Shown here: positions 1 to 9,215 of the stretch, piece after piece
Position numbering within the stretch: the stretch's first letter is position 1
Layout: each line of letters begins with the position of its first letter
Assembly (NCBI GenBank): GCA_034663635.1
Contig: JAXDJH010000030.1
Coordinates: forward strand, 1-37,311
Origin: JAXDJH01 sp034663635
Lineage (GTDB): Bacteria; Actinomycetota; CADDZG01; WHSQ01
Direction: 5' to 3'
Length of the DNA: 37,311 nucleotides
Translations under genes and position numbers: made by a program
Notes under the pieces: generated by a model
Seen by the model: only the letters and a program-made list of their open reading frames with translations
Database searches by the model: none
Told to the model about the DNA's origin: nothing

Positions 1-2
1 TG

Positions 3-944
3 GATATCTTCATGACGGTATTTGGGATCGCGGCGATCGTTTGTGTGCGTGCCGCGGTGGTCGGTCGCAAACGCACAGCGTGGCTCATCGCGGCCGGCGT
101 GATGGGGGGCGCGTCTGTTGCATCGAAGATCCCCGGAGCCCTCTTCATCCTCTTAGCGATCGTCCTGTATCTGATCTGGGACCGCGCGAGCTCGCGAGGG
201 GCCAAACTCCGTGCCGCTGCCCTCTATCTGGGTTTGGTTTCCGTACTCGTTTTCGCCATCACTCACATCGGAGTGATCCACGGAGATGCTTTCGCTCTGC
301 CTTGGTCTGAAGGGTCCTGGTTGCGCGTTTTGGTGGAGCGCCAGACGGACGCGATCTCGTACCACCTCAATCTCGACAACCCTCACACGTACCAATCACC
401 GCCGTGGTCTTGGCCACTCATCCGCACTCCGATCTCGTTCATGTCGGCAGCGGCGGGCACCGTCGTGATCAAGGAGGTCCTCGCAACGGGGGATCCACTC
501 GTTTGGTGGCCGGCGCTCGCAGCGCTGGTCTGGCTGACGTTTCACATAAGAGGTGTGGCCAGGCCCGCTGCACAAGTGGCGGTCATCGGCTTCGGGATGC
601 TGTACCTCCCTTGGCTGGTCACCGGCTTTGGGCGGCCGGCCTACTTCTTCTATTTCGTCCCCGCGCTGCCTTTCTTGTACATCGGGGCGGCTACGGCCAT
701 AGAGAAGCTCTGGCACGTGGCCGTGACCAAGCACGTCCTGGCCGTGTTGGTTGCGGCGGCCCTCGTGTTCTTCGGCTTCTACTACCCCGTCATGACCGCG
801 TCCCAGATACCTAAGACCCGTTGGCGGGCCTTGATGCTCTTCGAGGATTGCGATCGGCTGAAGGGCGTCGACCCCGATTCCTTCGAATACAGGCCATTGA
901 GTCGTACCGGCTTGAAGCCATCGTCCGGCTGGTGCTGGATCTAG
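3..944 (+). CDS. Protein O-mannosyltransferase (GT39/PMT), C-terminal part, cut by the left edge
   Basis: The frame is open to base 3, so the ATG at 12 is probably internal and the N-terminal half lies outside the window. About 313 residues remain, against roughly 500 for the family. They contain about seven hydrophobic membrane segments. The stretch YQSPPWSWPL, followed by a WW motif (DPLVWWPAL) and a G-R-P-x-(Y/F) stretch near YFFYFVPALPFLY, resembles the C-terminal multi-pass part of bacterial dolichyl/polyprenyl-phosphate-mannose protein mannosyltransferases. Such enzymes transfer mannose from a polyprenyl-phosphate donor to Ser/Thr of secreted proteins during Sec export. The Pro/Ser/Thr-rich secreted protein at 18407-21175 would be a plausible substrate, but that link is inference. 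Another multi-pass GT-C glycosyltransferase is the main alternative. Confidence 0.7.
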   Translation, partial: DIFMTVFGIAAIVCVRAAVVGRKRTAWLIAAGVMGGASVASKIPGALFILLAIVLYLIWDRASSRGAKLRAAALYLGLVSVLVFAITHIGVIHGDAFALPWSEGSWLRVLVERQTDAISYHLNLDNPHTYQSPPWSWPLIRTPISFMSAAAGTVVIKEVLATGDPLVWWPALAALVWLTFHIRGVARPAAQVAVIGFGMLYLPWLVTGFGRPAYFFYFVPALPFLYIGAATAIEKLWHVAVTKHVLAVLVAAALVFFGFYYPVMTASQIPKTRWRALMLFEDCDRLKGVDPDSFEYRPLSRTGLKPSSGWCWI

Positions 945-1127
945 CGGGCTAGCCCACTCGAGACCCCTGCCGGCAAGCAATCCAAGCCCGGATGGACGAC
1001 GCGCTTAACCCCCCATAAGGGCTATTCCTTCACCTGGACTACGCCCCTACCGTCAGAATTTGGCTACCTTTGCGACCCGGGGGGTCATTCCTCCCGCGCA
1101 ATGCACTTTTCGACGGGAGGAACCCAA

Positions 1128-4100
1128 GTGGCTTCTAAGACGACGCGCACCCCGACGACCCGCAAGGCTCCTGCCAAGTCCAATGGTTCCGCGAACGGAG
1201 AAGTAGTACTCACGCGCCGCGCGCTCGACGATCTATTGCGCGCCCTCCAGGCGGCAAGGGACGGTGATTTCAGCGTCAGGCTGAATGCCCGTAAGGGCTC
1301 CGTGCTCGGCGAGATCGGACAGGCCTACAACCAGACCGTCGATCAGATGGATCGGATGAGCAAGGAGTTCACGCGCGTCAGCAGGGTCGTGGGTCGAGAG
1401 GGACGCATGACCGAGCGGGTGAAGTTCCCCCAGGCAAAGGGCGGCTGGGTGACTCACGTGCAATCGGTCAACTCGCTGATCGACGACCTAGCGCGGCCGA
1501 CCACCGAAGTCGCCCGTGTAGTGGAGGCGGTTGCCGAGGGCGACCTAACCCAGAAGATGGCACTGAAGATCCAGGGCCAGCCGGTGAAGGGAGAGTTTCT
1601 CCGCATCGGCACCGCCGTGAACTCCATGCTCGATCAATTGAGCTCCTTCGCGTCAGAGGTGACTCGTGTTGCAAGAGAAGTGGGGACTGAAGGGAAGCTC
1701 GGGGGCCAAGCTCAGGTACGCGGAGTGTCCGGCACATGGAAAGACCTCACCGATTCGGTGAACCAGATGGGCTCGAACCTGACGGGCCAGGTGCGAGACA
1801 TCGCACAGGTGACCACGGCGGTTGCGAAAGGCGACCTCTCTCAGAAGATCACGGTCGAGGCGAAAGGCGAGGTTCTCGAACTCAAGAACACGATCAACAC
1901 GATGGTCGATCAGCTCTCGTCCTTCGCGGACGAGGTGACTCGTGTAGCCAGGGAAGTGGGTACGGATGGAAAGCTCGGCGGCCAGGCTGAGGTCAAAGGC
2001 GTATCCGGTACCTGGCGGGACCTCACCGACAACGTGAACTTCCTGGCGGCCAATCTCACGAGCCAGGTGCGAAACATCGCGCAGGTCACGACGGCGGTCG
2101 CGAACGGCGACCTCACCCGCAAGATCACGGTCGAGGCGAAAGGCGAGGTTGCAGCGCTCGCAGACACGATCAACGCGATGGTCGATCAGCTATCCACGTT
2201 TGCGGACGAGGTAACCAGAGTCGCAAGGGAAGTGGGAACGGAAGGAAAGCTCGGCGGGCAGGCCCAGGTGAAAGGCGTTTCGGGGACCTGGAAAGACCTG
2301 ACCGACAACGTGAACTTCATGGCGTCGAACCTCACGACCCAGGTGCGAAACATCGCGGCCGTCACCACCGCCGTTGCGAACGGCGACCTCTCCAAGAAGA
2401 TCACGGTCGAAGCCAAGGGCGAGGTCGCGGCCCTCGCGGACACGATCAACGCGATGGTCGACAGACTCTCCCGGTTCGCCGACGAGGTAACCCGAGTCGC
2501 AAGGGAAGTGGGTACGGAAGGGAAGCTCGGCGGGCAGGCCCAGGTGAAAGGCGTTTCGGGGACCTGGAAGGACCTGACCGACAACGTGAACTTCATGGCA
2601 TCGAACCTGACAGCCCAGGTGCGAGACATCGCTCAGGTCACCACCGCTGTGGCCAAGGGCGACCTGACGCAGAAGATCACGGTCGATGTGAAGGGCGAGA
2701 TCCTCCAGCTCAAAGACACGATCAACACGATGGTCGATCAGCTCTCGTCGTTCGCCGACGAGGTGACCCGAGTGGCCAGGGAAGTGGGAACGGAAGGGAA
2801 GCTCGGAGGCCAGGCCCAGGTGAAGGGCGTCTCCGGAACCTGGCGCGATCTGACCGACAACGTGAACTTCCTGGCCGAGAACCTCACAAGCCAGGTGCGA
2901 AACATCGCCGGCGTCACGACCGCCGTCGCGCGCGGAGATCTGTCCCAACGCATCACCGTCGAAGCTAAAGGTGAAGTCGCGGCCCTTGCCGACACGATCA
3001 ACTCGATGACCGACACGCTCAGCGCGTTCGCCAAAGAGGTGACTCGAGTCGCACGCGAGGTGGGCACTGAAGGGAAGCTCGGAGGCCAAGCGCAAGTCGA
3101 AGGCGTCGCCGGTACCTGGAAGGACCTCACCGACTCTGTGAACTTCATGGCGTCGAACCTGACAGCTCAGGTGCGAGACATCGCCCAAGTCACGACTGCC
3201 GTCGCGAACGGCGACCTCTCCCAGAAGATCACCGTGGACGTGAAGGGCGAGATCCTCGAGCTCAAAGACACGATCAACAAGATGGTCGATCAGCTCTCGT
3301 CCTTCGCCGATGAGGTGACCCGAGTCGCTAGAGAAGTGGGTACCGAAGGAAAGCTTGGCGGCCAGGCCGAGGTAGGTGAGGGCGTCTCCGGTACGTGGAA
3401 GTCGCTCACCGAGAACGTGAACTTCATGGCCGCGAACCTGACGTCTCAGGTGCGAAACATCGCGGCCGTCACGACCGCCGTCGCGAACGGAGACCTGACG
3501 AAGCAGATCACCGTCGAGGCGAAAGGCGAGGTCGCGGCTCTCGCCGAGACGATTAACGCGATGGTCGATCAGCTATCCACCTTCGCCGACGAGGTAACAC
3601 GTGTCGCACGTGAGGTGGGCACCGAAGGGAAGCTCGGCGGCCAGGCGCGGGTCGAAGGCGTCTCCGGGACGTGGCGCGACCTCACGGACAACGTGAACTT
3701 CCTCGCCGGCAACTTGACGAGCCAGGTGCGGAACATCGCGCAGGTCACCACCGCTGTCGCGAATGGAGACTTGACGCAGAAGATCACAGTCGACGTTAAG
3801 GGCGAGATCCTCGAGCTCAAGAACACGATCAACACGATGGTCGATCAGCTCTCGTCGTTCGCCGACGAGGTGACCCGGGTTGCACGTGAGGTGGGCACCG
3901 AAGGACGACTGGGAGGACAGGCCGAGGTCAAGGGCGTGTCGGGCACCTGGAAGTCACTCACCGAGAACGTGAACTTCATGGCGTCCAACCTGACCGCTCA
4001 GGTGCGAGACATCGCTCAGGTCACTACTGCGGTGGCTAAGGGAGACCTTTCCCAAAAGATCACCGTCGACGTGAAGGGCGAGATCCTCGAGCTCAAGAAC

Positions 4101-7100
4101 ACGATCAACACGATGGTCGATCAGCTCTCGTCGTTCGCCGACGAGGTGACCCGAGTCGCTAGGGAAGTGGGCACCGAAGGAAAGCTCGGTGGCCAAGCCC
4201 AGGTGAAGGGCGTCTCCGGGACGTGGCGCGACCTCACGGACAACGTGAACTTCCTCGCCGGCAACTTGACGAGCCAGGTGCGAAACATCGCGCAGGTCAC
4301 CACCGCGGTCGCGAAAGGCGACTTGACGCAGAAGATCACGGTCGACGTCAAGGGCGAGATCCTCCAGCTCAAGGACACGATCAACACGATGGTCGATCAG
4401 CTCTCGTCGTTCGCCGACGAGGTAACCCGAGTCGCGACCGAGGTTGGCACAGAAGGGAAACTCGGAGGTCAGGCGCAGGTGAAGGGCGTTTCGGGAACGT
4501 GGCGCGACCTAACCGACTCAGTGAACTTCATGGGAGCGAACCTGACGAACCAGGTGCGCAACATCGCGACGGTGACGACCGCCGTTGCGAACGGAGACCT
4601 CGGAAAGAAGATCACCGTCGAGGCGGAGGGCGAGATCCTCCAGCTCAAGGACACGATCAACACGATGGTCGATCAGCTGTCCTCCTTCGCGGCGGAGGTC
4701 ACCCGAGTCGCGAAGGAAGTGGGAACGGAGGGGAAGCTCGGGGGCCAGGCCAGGGTCGAAGGCGTCTCGGGAACGTGGAAGGGCCTTACCGAGAACGTGA
4801 ACCAGATGGCGGCCTCGCTCACCACCCAGGTGCGAGCCATCGCCGACGTCGCCACCGCTGTGACCCAGGGAGACCTGACGCGATCCATCACCGTCGCAGC
4901 TCAAGGAGAAGTCGCGGAGCTCAAGGACAAGATCAACCAGATGATCGCGAACCTCGCGACGACTACCCAGACGAACGAAGAACAGGATTGGCTGAAGACG
5001 AACCTGGCGAAGATCTCCGGGATGATGCAGGGCCAGCGCGATCTCCAGACCGTGACGAAGCTCATCATGTCGGAGCTGACTCCGACGGTATCGGCACAGC
5101 ACGGCGCGTTCTTCCTGGCCGAGAGCGGCGAGACCGAAGAGGACCTCGAACTGCGCTTGAAAGCTACCTACGGCTACAAGAAGCGGAAGACCGTTTCGAA
5201 CGTCTTCAAGATAGGCGAGAGTCTTGTTGGTCAGTCCGCTCTGGAGCGCAAGACGATCCTCATCACCGAAGCTCCATCGGACTACATCAAGGTCAGTTCG
5301 GGCCTTGGCGAGACCGACCCCGTCAACATCATGGTCCTGCCGATCAACTTCGAGGACCAACTCCTTGGCGTGATCGAGCTCGCGTCGATCCGTCCCTTCA
5401 GCGAGATCAACCAGCAGTTCCTCGAGCAGCTGATCGAGACGATCGGCGTCGTGCTCAACACGATCATCGCGAACATGAGGACTGAGGAGCTGCTGTCGGA
5501 GTCGCAACGGCTCACGCAGGAACTGCAGAGCCAGTCCGAAGAGTTGCAGACCCAGCAAGAGGAATTGCAGCAGACGAACGAAGAACTTCAGGAGAAGGCG
5601 GCGCTACTCGCCGAGCAGAACCGGAACATCGAGATCAAGAACCAAGAGATCGAGATGGCTCGGATGAGTCTGGAGGAGAAGGCACAACAGCTTGCCCTCA
5701 GCTCGAAGTACAAGTCCGAGTTCCTTGCGAACATGTCCCATGAGTTGAGAACTCCACTCAACAGCCTGCTTATCCTCGCGAAGCTCCTGTCGGAGAACGA
5801 CGAGGCGAATCTCACCGAGAAGCAGATCGAGTTCGCTAAGACGATCTACGGCGCGGGAGTCGACCTCCTGTCACTGATCAACGACATCCTCGATCTGTCG
5901 AAGGTCGAGGCTGGAAAGATGGATGTGAACACCAGCGAGGTGAACCTCGGCGGTGTGAAGGAGTACATGGAGCAGTCGTTCAATCCGGTCGCAGCCGAGA
6001 AAGGACTCGATCTCAAGGTCGATGTCGGCCGCAATACGCCGACGACGGTGTTCACGGACGAGCAACGGCTGCAGCAGATCTTGAACAACCTGCTGTCGAA
6101 CGCGTTCAAGTTCACGGACAAGGGCGAAGTCAAGGTGTCGATCCGAAACGCACCACGCAACCAGCGCTACATCCACGATTCGTTGACCAAATCGGATCGC
6201 GTTGTTGCTTTCTCGGTGACGGATACCGGCATCGGGATCCCCGAGGACAAACTTCGGCTCATCTTCGAGGCTTTCCAACAGGCAGATGGGACGACGAGCC
6301 GGAAGTACGGCGGCACCGGGTTGGGATTGAACATCAGTCGCGAGATCGCTCGACTGTTGGGCGGTGAGATCAAGGTCGAGAGCAGCGTAGGCAAGGGGAG
6401 CACGTTCACGCTGTTCCTCCCGGCCCGGTACGAAGCGCCTCCTCAGCTGTCCGAGGGAGCGGCATTGCTCGCCGAGCTCGGCCCGATGACGGCAATGGAA
6501 AGGGTCGAAGTAGTGGTGGCCGAGGAAGAGACGACTCTCGAACTTCCCGACCCGCTCGGCGACGACCGCGCCGACCTGCAACCCGGAGACCGGGTTCTCC
6601 TTGTCGTTCAGGAGGACATTCCCGCCGCCACTGCCTGGATCACGGAGGGTCGCGACGCGGGGTTCAAGGTGCTCGCTGCAACGTCGGGCGACGTTGCCAT
6701 CGCCATGGCACGTGAGTATCAGCCGGACGCGGTCCTGATGGATCAAGAGGTTCCTGTGATGGACGGAATGGTCGTGCTGCAACGACTGAAGCTGGAGGGA
6801 GCGACGCGGCACATCCCCGTCTACCTGATCGTTCCGGAGGGGGCGAGGCACGAAGCTCTTCGCACGGGGGCGGTGGCCGCTCTCGAGAAGCCGTGGACGG
6901 CCGAGGCCCTTACCGGGTTGATACGAGCCGCGGACGACTTCATCTCTCGCAGCACCAAGAGCGTGCTCGTGATCGAGGATGACGAGGCGGAACGGACGGC
7001 CATCGTGGCGCTCCTCAGCGGGGGGGACGATGTCGCAGTCACGGCAGTCGGAACGAGCGAAGAAGCGTTCGCAGAACTCGAGGCCGGGCATTACGACTGC

Positions 7101-7763
7101 ATCGTGCTCGATCTCAAGTTGCCGGACATGACCGGCTTCGATCTACTCGAGAAGTTGCGTGGCGATGCGCGTTTCAAGGACATCCCAGTGATCATCTACA
7201 CGGGCAAAGAGTTGACTCGTAAGGAGGAGACGAAGCTTCGCAAGTATGCCGAGACGATCATCGTCAAGGATGCGAACTCTCCCGAAAGGTTGCTCGACGA
7301 GACGTCCTTGTTCCTGCACCGGATGGCCGCCCGTATGCCCACCGAGCAGAGACGGATGATCGAGCATCTTCACAGTGTCGACGAGGTGTTCAGCGGCAAG
7401 CGGATCCTCATCGTTGACGACGACGTGCGAAACGTGTTCGCGCTGACGAGCATCCTCGAGGCTCGAGGGATGGAGGTCATCTACGCGGAGAACGGGCGAG
7501 ATGGGATCGAGGTTCTTCAGCAGAATCCCGATGTGTCGCTCGTTCTGATGGACATCATGATGCCCGAGATGGATGGCTACGAGACGACTCGGCGGGTTCG
7601 TCAGGAAGCACGATTCGCCGCACTACCCATCATCGCCCTGACGGCCAAAGCGATGAAGGGCGATCGCGAGAAGAGCATCGCGGTCGGCGCGTCGGACTAC
7701 ATCACCAAGCCCGTCGATACCGATCAGCTCCTGTCATTGATGCGCGTCTGGCTGTACCAATAG
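1128..7763 (+). CDS. HAMP-array hybrid histidine kinase (HAMP repeats-GAF-HisKA-HATPase-REC-REC-REC), 2211 aa
   Basis: The GTG at 1128 is preferred over the upstream in-frame ATG at 1101 because GGGAGGA (1115-1121) sits six bases before it. There is no membrane segment, so the protein should be cytoplasmic. Order, numbered from the GTG: divergent HAMP units 30-171; twelve 92-residue repeats 172-1276, each with GTEGKLGGQA-type and TTAVAxGDL-type blocks; GAF about 1305-1450; Gln/Glu-rich coiled coil 1455-1530; HisKA with SHELRTPLNS and phospho-His 1538; HATPase about 1637-1765 with N box, DTGIGIP and GGTGLGL; then three receivers. REC2 (LDLKLPD) and REC3 (MDIMMPEMDG) keep Asp, Thr and Lys. REC1 keeps Asp (LMDQEVP) and Lys but has Val at the Thr/Ser position, so it may be a poor phosphoacceptor. 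The repeats closely resemble those of fungal group III kinases (Nik1/Os-1) and related bacterial kinases. It is the first gene of the cluster running to 11405. The stimulus is unknown; osmotic or envelope stress is only an analogy. Confidence 0.93.
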   Translation: MASKTTRTPTTRKAPAKSNGSANGEVVLTRRALDDLLRALQAARDGDFSVRLNARKGSVLGEIGQAYNQTVDQMDRMSKEFTRVSRVVGREGRMTERVKFPQAKGGWVTHVQSVNSLIDDLARPTTEVARVVEAVAEGDLTQKMALKIQGQPVKGEFLRIGTAVNSMLDQLSSFASEVTRVAREVGTEGKLGGQAQVRGVSGTWKDLTDSVNQMGSNLTGQVRDIAQVTTAVAKGDLSQKITVEAKGEVLELKNTINTMVDQLSSFADEVTRVAREVGTDGKLGGQAEVKGVSGTWRDLTDNVNFLAANLTSQVRNIAQVTTAVANGDLTRKITVEAKGEVAALADTINAMVDQLSTFADEVTRVAREVGTEGKLGGQAQVKGVSGTWKDLTDNVNFMASNLTTQVRNIAAVTTAVANGDLSKKITVEAKGEVAALADTINAMVDRLSRFADEVTRVAREVGTEGKLGGQAQVKGVSGTWKDLTDNVNFMASNLTAQVRDIAQVTTAVAKGDLTQKITVDVKGEILQLKDTINTMVDQLSSFADEVTRVAREVGTEGKLGGQAQVKGVSGTWRDLTDNVNFLAENLTSQVRNIAGVTTAVARGDLSQRITVEAKGEVAALADTINSMTDTLSAFAKEVTRVAREVGTEGKLGGQAQVEGVAGTWKDLTDSVNFMASNLTAQVRDIAQVTTAVANGDLSQKITVDVKGEILELKDTINKMVDQLSSFADEVTRVAREVGTEGKLGGQAEVGEGVSGTWKSLTENVNFMAANLTSQVRNIAAVTTAVANGDLTKQITVEAKGEVAALAETINAMVDQLSTFADEVTRVAREVGTEGKLGGQARVEGVSGTWRDLTDNVNFLAGNLTSQVRNIAQVTTAVANGDLTQKITVDVKGEILELKNTINTMVDQLSSFADEVTRVAREVGTEGRLGGQAEVKGVSGTWKSLTENVNFMASNLTAQVRDIAQVTTAVAKGDLSQKITVDVKGEILELKNTINTMVDQLSSFADEVTRVAREVGTEGKLGGQAQVKGVSGTWRDLTDNVNFLAGNLTSQVRNIAQVTTAVAKGDLTQKITVDVKGEILQLKDTINTMVDQLSSFADEVTRVATEVGTEGKLGGQAQVKGVSGTWRDLTDSVNFMGANLTNQVRNIATVTTAVANGDLGKKITVEAEGEILQLKDTINTMVDQLSSFAAEVTRVAKEVGTEGKLGGQARVEGVSGTWKGLTENVNQMAASLTTQVRAIADVATAVTQGDLTRSITVAAQGEVAELKDKINQMIANLATTTQTNEEQDWLKTNLAKISGMMQGQRDLQTVTKLIMSELTPTVSAQHGAFFLAESGETEEDLELRLKATYGYKKRKTVSNVFKIGESLVGQSALERKTILITEAPSDYIKVSSGLGETDPVNIMVLPINFEDQLLGVIELASIRPFSEINQQFLEQLIETIGVVLNTIIANMRTEELLSESQRLTQELQSQSEELQTQQEELQQTNEELQEKAALLAEQNRNIEIKNQEIEMARMSLEEKAQQLALSSKYKSEFLANMSHELRTPLNSLLILAKLLSENDEANLTEKQIEFAKTIYGAGVDLLSLINDILDLSKVEAGKMDVNTSEVNLGGVKEYMEQSFNPVAAEKGLDLKVDVGRNTPTTVFTDEQRLQQILNNLLSNAFKFTDKGEVKVSIRNAPRNQRYIHDSLTKSDRVVAFSVTDTGIGIPEDKLRLIFEAFQQADGTTSRKYGGTGLGLNISREIARLLGGEIKVESSVGKGSTFTLFLPARYEAPPQLSEGAALLAELGPMTAMERVEVVVAEEETTLELPDPLGDDRADLQPGDRVLLVVQEDIPAATAWITEGRDAGFKVLAATSGDVAIAMAREYQPDAVLMDQEVPVMDGMVVLQRLKLEGATRHIPVYLIVPEGARHEALRTGAVAALEKPWTAEALTGLIRAADDFISRSTKSVLVIEDDEAERTAIVALLSGGDDVAVTAVGTSEEAFAELEAGHYDCIVLDLKLPDMTGFDLLEKLRGDARFKDIPVIIYTGKELTRKEETKLRKYAETIIVKDANSPERLLDETSLFLHRMAARMPTEQRRMIEHLHSVDEVFSGKRILIVDDDVRNVFALTSILEARGMEVIYAENGRDGIEVLQQNPDVSLVLMDIMMPEMDGYETTRRVRQEARFAALPIIALTAKAMKGDREKSIAVGASDYITKPVDTDQLLSLMRVWLYQ
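1641..4955 (+). repeat. Twelve in-frame tandem repeats of 276 bp encoding HAMP pairs
   Basis: The span is 3315 bp, which equals 12 units of 276 bp plus one extra codon in the eighth 276-bp unit (GEGVSGTW instead of the usual x-GVSGTW). Each unit runs from S-x-F-A-x-E-V-T-R-V-A to M-V-D-Q-L. Units are very similar in DNA as well as protein. For example, 3657-3730 and 4209-4282 are identical over 74 bases and lie exactly two units (552 bp) apart. A thirteenth, divergent unit precedes the array at about 1365-1640. The first and last units are the most diverged, as expected when recombination homogenises the interior of an array. Confidence 0.95.
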
Positions 7764-7782
7764 AGAGTCGAGGGGAAGCCGG

Positions 7783-8625
7783 GTGACCGACGGACGTAGA
7801 CGGCTCGGGGATGACCTAGAGAGCATCGAGATGCGCGCTCTCTTGCAAACCATCTACGAGCACTACGGCTACGACTTCCGGGACTACGCGCGCGGCTCCC
7901 TAAGACGCAGGCTGTGGAAGCGGGCCTACGCGGAAGGCTTGAAGACTCTTTCGGGCCTTCAAGAGAAGGTGCTCCACGACTCCTCGGTCATGGAGTCTTT
8001 ACTTGTCGATCTTTCGGTCAATGTCACGTCGATGTTCCGAGATCCGGCGTTCTATCTGTCTTTCCGGCGCAAAGTGGTGCCGCTCCTCCGGACGTATCCA
8101 TTCATCCGGATCTGGCACGCGGGGTGCTCGACGGGTGAAGAGGTCTATTCACTGGCCATCCTCCTCAAGGAGGAGGGCCTCTACGATCGAAGCCGCATCT
8201 ATGCGACCGATATCAATCAACAGGTGCTGGAGCGCGCTGGTGGAGCTTCCATCCCCATCGACCGCATGAAGGACTTCACCCAGAACTACCTGACGGCGGG
8301 CGGCACCAGGGCTTTCTCGGAGTACTACGAAGCTCGAGGCAAGGCGGCCAAGCTCGACCCCTCCATCCTCGAGAACGTCGTCTTCGCCCAGCACAACCTC
8401 GTGTCGGACGGTCCTTTCAACGAGTTCCACGTCGTGATGTGTCGCAACGTCATGATCTATTTCAACAAAGGCCTTCAGGATCGCGTTCACGACCTGTTGC
8501 ATCGGAGCTTGATCTCGCTCGGAGTGTTGTCTCTCGGACATAAGGAGACGATCAAGTACACGAAGGCGGAGTCTCTCTACGAAGAGCTTGACTCCGACGA
8601 GAAGATCTATCGGCGGATCGCATGA
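7783..8625 (+). CDS. cheR: CheR-type SAM-dependent protein methyltransferase
   Basis: 280 aa with a GTG start and AGGGGAAG about five bases upstream. The N-terminal helical domain (YEHYGYDFRDYARGSLRRR, then V-N-V-T-S-M-F-R-D) is typical of CheR. The catalytic domain has the SAM-binding motif HAGCSTGEEVYSLAI, an acidic loop (YATDIN) and the CRNVMIYF motif. CheR enzymes methylate glutamates of chemoreceptors. No methyl-accepting chemotaxis protein, CheA or CheW gene is present here, so the target may be the HAMP-array kinase encoded 19 bp upstream or another kinase; this is inference. The stop codon overlaps the start of the CheB-type gene as ATGA, which suggests translational coupling. Length and motifs are complete. 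Confidence 0.93.
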   Translation: MTDGRRRLGDDLESIEMRALLQTIYEHYGYDFRDYARGSLRRRLWKRAYAEGLKTLSGLQEKVLHDSSVMESLLVDLSVNVTSMFRDPAFYLSFRRKVVPLLRTYPFIRIWHAGCSTGEEVYSLAILLKEEGLYDRSRIYATDINQQVLERAGGASIPIDRMKDFTQNYLTAGGTRAFSEYYEARGKAAKLDPSILENVVFAQHNLVSDGPFNEFHVVMCRNVMIYFNKGLQDRVHDLLHRSLISLGVLSLGHKETIKYTKAESLYEELDSDEKIYRRIA

Positions 8626-9215
8626 CGAACGAGCCCGCGGTGAGTCGTTACGAGATCGTCGTAGTAGGCAGTTCCAGCGGAGGCCTCGACGCGCTGAAAC
8701 AATTGCTCGAGGCGCTGCCTCCCGATTTCCCCATCCCGATCGTCATCGTGCAGCACCGAAGCCCCCATTCGAAAGACGCAGGGCTCTCGGGCTACTACGA
8801 CTCTCGCTCCCACGTGCCGGTTAGATCGGTCGTCGACAAGCAGGCGATCGAGCCGGGCCACGTCTACATCGCCCCGCCCGACTATCACCTTTTCGTCGAG
8901 GATGGCTCGTTCGCTTTGTCGACAGACGAGCGGGTGAGTTACAGCCGCCCCTCGATCGACGTCCTGTTCGACTCCGCCGTGGATCATTACGGCGACGGTG
9001 TGATCGGCGTCATCCTGACGGGAGGAAACGAAGACGGAGCGGAAGGGCTCGGGCGTATCAAAACCAGCGGCGGTTTCACCATCGTCCAAGATCCTTCAAC
9101 GGCGATGAATCGATCGATGCCGGACGCAGCCCTCGCTCTTAGCCCGGTCGATGCAGTTCTTGCCCTCGACGAGATCGCGCCTTACCTAGTGAAGCTTGCA
9201 GGCGAGGCGAGATGA
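8622..9215 (+). CDS. cheB: CheB-type protein-glutamate methylesterase without receiver domain
   Basis: 197 aa, starting in an ATGA overlap with the CheR-type gene. It corresponds only to the catalytic half of classical CheB. The catalytic triad is visible: Ser18 in the V-G-S-S-S-G-G loop, His45 in I-V-Q-H-R, and Asp138 in L-T-G-G-N-E-D-G-A. The YIAPPDYH motif and a C-terminal MPDAAL motif are also typical. Without the N-terminal receiver, activity cannot be controlled by direct phosphorylation in cis, so one of the free receivers in the operon could act in trans (inference). It would reverse CheR-type methylation or deamidate glutamines. It ends in an ATGA overlap with the next kinase gene. 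Confidence 0.93.
   Translation: MTNEPAVSRYEIVVVGSSSGGLDALKQLLEALPPDFPIPIVIVQHRSPHSKDAGLSGYYDSRSHVPVRSVVDKQAIEPGHVYIAPPDYHLFVEDGSFALSTDERVSYSRPSIDVLFDSAVDHYGDGVIGVILTGGNEDGAEGLGRIKTSGGFTIVQDPSTAMNRSMPDAALALSPVDAVLALDEIAPYLVKLAGEAR

Noticed and set aside
945..1100. Gap before the HAMP-array kinase, searched for a third copy of the leader RNA or a riboswitch
   Set aside because: None of the conserved blocks (CGCCAACGGCC, CGGTCGAT, GACGGGAAGGG) is present; only a possible -10 at 1065-1070 was seen.
1641..4955. Repeat array considered as CRISPR or satellite
   Set aside because: Units are 276 bp, in frame and protein-coding with no unique spacers.
4223..5485. A 420-codon plus-strand frame inside the kinase gene
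   Set aside because: It lies out of frame within a clear multidomain kinase, and its Arg/Gly/Pro-rich composition is that of a shifted reading of high-GC coding DNA.
2186..5558. Long minus-strand open frames across the HAMP array (up to 346 codons)
   Set aside because: They mirror the periodic codon use of the repeats, have no ribosome sites and repeat with the same period; they are shadows of the plus-strand gene.
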